Assembly: GCA_029778965.1 (NCBI GenBank)
Contig: JAKPBL010000138.1
Coordinates: 1-6,272, forward strand
Direction of reading: 5' to 3'
DNA: 6,272 nt
From: Bacteroidota bacterium
Lineage (GTDB): Bacteria; Bacteroidota; Bacteroidia; Chitinophagales; Chitinophagaceae
Both the position numbers and the translations under genes were made by a program. The notes under the pieces were generated by a model. The model did no database searches. It saw nothing but the letters and a program-made list of their open reading frames with translations, and was not told the origin of the DNA. Within the stretch, counting starts at the first letter, position 1; every line of letters starts with the position of its first letter. This document shows positions 5,457 to 6,272 of the stretch, piece after piece.

Positions 5457-6272
5457 TTACTGCCGGCTAAGCGGGCTGATAGTTGTTTTGAGTCTTACTT
5501 TCACCCGGGTGCCCGATACCACGCCATTGTGCAACACATCGTCAATTTCCACCGAGGGCGTCTCTTCCCGGTTAAATAGCCTGATACGATCAAAGGTCAT
5601 TTGCATTCCATAAGACGACAGCTTACTGCTTGCGATTTTTCCCGCGGCCTGTCGGCCGATCCCGTTATCAGTTATGGAGTATTCAATGCCGTCGTTTCCT
5701 GTTACCAACTTAATAGATAAAATACCATCGTTTCCCGCCCTGTTTTTTAGTCCGTGCAAAATAGCATTCTCCACAAATGGCTGAACTATCAAAGGAGGTA
5801 CCCGCACTTCATTGGTCAATACCTCGTCGGCTATCTCAAACAAGGTGTTGAATTTACCTTCATACCGAAGCTCTTCCAGCTCAATGTACATCTTCAGCGT
5901 TTCGATGTCTTTTGACAGCGGCACTACATTTTCCTTGCTGTGTTCGAGTATGTTCCTGAGCAGCTTAGCAAACTTGTTTAAGTACAAGGTGGCGTTGTAT
6001 TTATCATTGCTGTAAATAAATGCATCAATACTATTGATGCAATTGAACATGAAATGCGGGTTCATTTGCGCCTTCAGCGCCGCCATTTCCGTTTCGGCTA
6101 TCTTTTGTTTAACCGATGCCTGCGATCTGATGCTTTTAACCCGGATTCTCATCACCCAATAGGTAGCGCCCAGTACTGCCAGCGCAAGCACTATTTTAAA
6201 CAAAAAGGTCTGGTACCATTTGGGAGAAACAGTCAAATGATAGACCGCCTCAACGGCGGGAATGCTCAGGGT
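5457..6272 (-). CDS. Sensor histidine kinase, LytS/His_kinase type, 5' end outside window (partial)
   Basis: The C-terminal 271 residues of a membrane histidine kinase. The frame stays open to the right edge (12 codons upstream of a TTG at 6236, reading TLSIPAVEAVYH), so no start codon in the window should be taken as real. The edge residues look like the last strand of a sensor domain outside the membrane. One transmembrane helix follows (FLFKIVLALAVLGATYWVM), then a short basic coiled linker. The His_kinase (PF06580) box ALKAQMNPHFMFN carries the phosphoacceptor His (codon 6054-6056). The ATPase domain has an N-box (PPLIVQPFVENAILHG), a DNGIG motif and SYGMQMTFDRIRLFN as the degenerate G2 box usual in this family. 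It autophosphorylates and should pass phosphate to the LytTR regulator 10 bp downstream. The signal sensed cannot be read, because the sensor domain is cut off. Confidence 0.93.
   Translation of the reverse strand, partial: TLSIPAVEAVYHLTVSPKWYQTFLFKIVLALAVLGATYWVMRIRVKSIRSQASVKQKIAETEMAALKAQMNPHFMFNCINSIDAFIYSNDKYNATLYLNKFAKLLRNILEHSKENVVPLSKDIETLKMYIELEELRYEGKFNTLFEIADEVLTNEVRVPPLIVQPFVENAILHGLKNRAGNDGILSIKLVTGNDGIEYSITDNGIGRQAAGKIASSKLSSYGMQMTFDRIRLFNREETPSVEIDDVLHNGVVSGTRVKVRLKTTISPLSRQ

Noticed and set aside
6234..6236. TTG as start of a short, complete histidine kinase
   Set aside because: The frame is open up to the window edge, and the residues before it read like the end of a sensor domain, so the gene is cut by the window rather than starting here.

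Overview
The window looks like the chromosome of a member of the Bacteroidota, most likely of the Chitinophaga group. Three things point there: Bacteroidota-type -7 promoter motifs (TAnnTTTG) in front of both divergent genes, little or no Shine-Dalgarno sequence, and a LytS-like histidine kinase paired with a LytTR response regulator of the kind common in that phylum. The DUF5690 family protein fits as well. Taxonomy is inferred from gene content and was not tested by search.

Layout. Positions 5-2068 (minus) encode a complete TonB-dependent outer-membrane receptor of about 687 residues. A compact divergent control region (2069-2258) follows. It holds a -7 motif for each gene and two different pairs of direct repeats with periods of 21 and 22 bp. 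Positions 2259-3533 (plus) encode a 12-helix MFS-like inner-membrane protein of the DUF5690 family. Its stop overlaps by 11 bp the start of a FAD-dependent oxidoreductase of the TIGR03364 type (3523-4680, plus). Facing these genes on the minus strand is a two-component pair: the 3' part of a sensor histidine kinase that runs off the right edge (5457-6272), then a LytTR response regulator (4700-5446). Only 19 bp separate the two convergent gene ends.

How the genes may work together. TIGR03364 oxidoreductases have been linked by gene neighbourhood to aminophosphonate breakdown. The DUF5690 protein keeps, at matching places, the charged residues with which GlpT-type (organophosphate:phosphate antiporter) carriers hold a phosphate group. 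With the divergent receptor, this suggests a three-step route: outer-membrane uptake, inner-membrane uptake, then cytoplasmic oxidative deamination of an aminophosphonate-like compound. The expected phosphonatase-like hydrolase is not in the window. It may lie beyond the left edge, where an ATG begins one base after the receptor stop codon. The paired repeats look like operators for an unidentified regulator. The convergent two-component system may be unrelated, although LytTR proteins typically bind direct repeats with about this spacing.

No tRNA, rRNA, CRISPR array, insertion sequence or phage gene was seen, and no stretch over 300 bp lacks a gene.
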